A DNA stretch of 43,090 nt from JABWBR01 sp036741235 (GTDB lineage: Bacteria > Bacteroidota > Bacteroidia > Chitinophagales > Saprospiraceae). The notes under the pieces were generated by a model. That model worked only from the letters and a program-made list of their open reading frames with translations, was not told the DNA's origin and searched no databases. The stretch spans positions 1 through 43,090 of the forward strand of contig DAINSQ010000019.1 in assembly GCA_036741235.1 (NCBI GenBank), given 5' to 3'. Positions 42,051-43,090 of the stretch are shown in pieces. Position numbers and translations under genes: made by a program. Every line of letters begins with the position of its first letter. The stretch's first letter is position 1.

Positions 42051-42134
42051 TTAACCACAGCGGTCACGGAGTGGCAGCGGGTAAAATCCCATGCTGTGTA
42101 ACTCCGTGTAAACTCAGTGAAATGCTGTGGTTAA
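42051..42134. repeat. Long inverted repeat ahead of nadC
   Basis: TTAACCACAG (42051-42060) is exactly complementary to CTGTGGTTAA (42125-42134), and CACGGAGT (42065-42072) to ACTCCGTG (42101-42108). This resembles the aaccacagag ... ctctgtggtt type of repeat seen in many Bacteroidota genomes. It ends 6 bases before the nadC start codon, so any transcript reading through could hide that start in a hairpin. Confidence 0.75.
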
Positions 42135-42140
42135 AAATCC

Positions 42141-43019
42141 ATGTTTACTATGAGCACCACCTCTCAGTTACCCGCCGACATAGCGGCACTCCTCGATGAT
42201 TTCATCGATCGCGCCATATACGAAGATGTACGCGAAGGCGACCATACGTCGCAAGCCTGCATTCCTCCCGGTATGCGCAATAAGGCCCAGCTCAAAATCA
42301 AAGATGTGGGCGTCATTGCGGGGGTAGAAGTAGCCCGCCGCATTTTCGAAAAAGTAGACCCCTCCTCCACTTTCGAGCTGCTCATTCCCGACGGCACGGA
42401 GGTCAACTACGGCGATATCGCCTTTAAAGTGGAGTGCAATACGCAAGCCCTGCTAAAAGCAGAACGCGTGGCGCTCAATACGATGCAGCGCATGAGCGGC
42501 ATTGCCACCCTGAGCAACCATTTTGCCTTTGAGGTAGAAGATTTACCCGTCAAAATTCTCGATACCCGCAAAACAACGCCTTTGATCCGCTTTCTGGAGA
42601 AATGGGCCGTCAGGCTCGGCGGCTGCCACAACTACCGCGTTGGCCTCTACGACTGGATCATGATCAAAGACAACCACATCGACGCCTGCGGCGGCATCAC
42701 CCAGGCCATCAACCGGGTACAAGAATACCAGCATTCCAAAGGCCTGCAACTGGGCGTCACCATCGAGGTGCGCAACCTGGTAGAACTGGCCGAAGTACTC
42801 GAAGCCGGTCGGATTACCCGCATTATGTTCGACAACTTTGAGTTGCCCCTGCTCCAGGAGGCCGTAGCCACGGTCGACAAGCGCTTTGAAACCGAAGCTT
42901 CCGGCGGCGTGACGATCCACAATGTTCGCCGCGTAGCCCAAACCGGCGTTGATTATATTTCGGTGGGCGCGCTCACGCACTCAGCCACGAGTTTGGATAT
43001 GAGTTTGAAGGTGGTTTGA
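42141..43019 (+). CDS. nadC: Nicotinate-nucleotide pyrophosphorylase (carboxylating)
   Basis: A 292-residue quinolinate phosphoribosyltransferase, which makes nicotinate mononucleotide from quinolinate and PRPP in NAD synthesis. The family segments are present: DHTSQACIP (34-42), ERVALNTMQRMSGIAT (108-123), LDTRKTTP (140-147) and IKDNHIDA with Lys176 (175-182). The loop usually written GGGxNHR reads GGCHNYR here (160-166), so the active-site His is Tyr165 and a Gly is Cys162. The neighbouring Arg166 is kept. The ATG at 42141 is used; a Met three codons on is possible. A long inverted repeat lies just upstream and the dispersed 40-bp element just downstream. Confidence 0.92.
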   Translation: MFTMSTTSQLPADIAALLDDFIDRAIYEDVREGDHTSQACIPPGMRNKAQLKIKDVGVIAGVEVARRIFEKVDPSSTFELLIPDGTEVNYGDIAFKVECNTQALLKAERVALNTMQRMSGIATLSNHFAFEVEDLPVKILDTRKTTPLIRFLEKWAVRLGGCHNYRVGLYDWIMIKDNHIDACGGITQAINRVQEYQHSKGLQLGVTIEVRNLVELAEVLEAGRITRIMFDNFELPLLQEAVATVDKRFETEASGGVTIHNVRRVAQTGVDYISVGALTHSATSLDMSLKVV

Positions 43020-43045
43020 TGTGCTGATGGGTTGATGCGACCGAC

Positions 43046-43085
43046 GGGAGTCCCGTACCGACTGCAAGGAGGTCGGGATGCTGAT
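43046..43085. repeat. 40-bp hairpin-forming dispersed repeat, right copy
   Basis: This matches 5-44 with one mismatch, in the same orientation, and has the same self-complementary parts (GGGA-G-TCCC, CCGAC/GTCGG, TCCCG/CGGGA). It begins 27 bases after the nadC stop codon, next to an atgtgctg word and a gctgatgggtt word that occurs on both sides of it. It may help to end the nadC transcript; function unknown. Confidence 0.6.
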
Positions 43086-43090
43086 GGGTT

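Noticed and set aside
1..43090. The 40-bp repeats at both ends as attachment sites of an integrated element
   Set aside because: The DNA between them is core metabolism and envelope genes, with no integrase or other mobility gene. Both copies lie in intergenic DNA typical of dispersed repeats, and the window edges are arbitrary.

Overview
The window is chromosomal DNA of a Bacteroidota bacterium, most likely a member of the Saprospiria (inference). The evidence is a PorP/SprF-type component of the type IX secretion system (T9SS), the gliding lipoprotein GldB, three secreted proteins with T9SS C-terminal sorting domains, a bactofilin-AtpZ pair, a type-B succinate dehydrogenase, and promoter cores of the form TAnnTTTG. 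No tRNA, rRNA, CRISPR array, integrase, transposase or phage gene was seen. The content is mostly core metabolism and envelope biology.

Layout. 130-1865: a membrane glycosyltransferase whose stop overlaps an ECF sigma factor. 1988-2632 (-): a metallo-beta-lactamase-fold hydrolase. 2710-8048: two coupled outer-membrane genes, a beta-propeller protein with an Omp85-like C-terminal barrel and a second Omp85/BamA-like protein. 8085-13293 (-): an ECF sigma factor followed by an ABC half-transporter, an HlyD-type adaptor and a TolC-type channel. The ABC ATPase domain has lost every catalytic motif except Walker A. 13669-16456: PorP/SprF, bactofilin, AtpZ-like, a four-helix membrane protein and a biotin carboxyl carrier protein. 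16531-19359 (-): aconitase and an unknown protein. 19559-23203: sdhC-sdhA-sdhB with a good intrinsic terminator. 23463-26563: ferritin and an Mg-type P-type ATPase. 26623-33304: a small secreted protein and three T9SS cargo proteins, including a subtilisin-like protease. 33369-36075: an SDR without the usual catalytic Tyr/Lys, a lysophospholipid acyltransferase and a methyltransferase that resembles protein arginine methyltransferases. 36115-39439 (-): guaB, tsaB and a BBP2-type porin. 39539-43019: tadA, gldB (-), a PorT-like barrel and nadC.

How it fits together. Much of the window builds the cell envelope: outer-membrane barrels and their assembly factors, T9SS parts with their cargo, a type I-like export unit, and lipid acylation. 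The rest is the TCA cycle (acn, sdhCAB), nucleotide, tRNA and NAD metabolism (guaB, tadA, tsaB, nadC) and metal handling.

The most unusual non-coding feature is a recurring architecture at gene 3' ends. Short degenerate tandem repeats (8-10 bp units), often followed by inverted copies, could fold into long hairpins. This appears at 1871-1975, 14721-14890, 16473-16525, 23205-23279, 40008-40077 and 42051-42134, with related material at both window ends. One 49-bp piece occurs twice with two mismatches (1871 and 23205), and a 40-bp hairpin element occurs at both extreme ends with one mismatch. The main protein-level surprises are the degenerate ABC ATPase, the propeller-Omp85 fusion, the PRMT-like enzyme and an active-site substitution in NadC.
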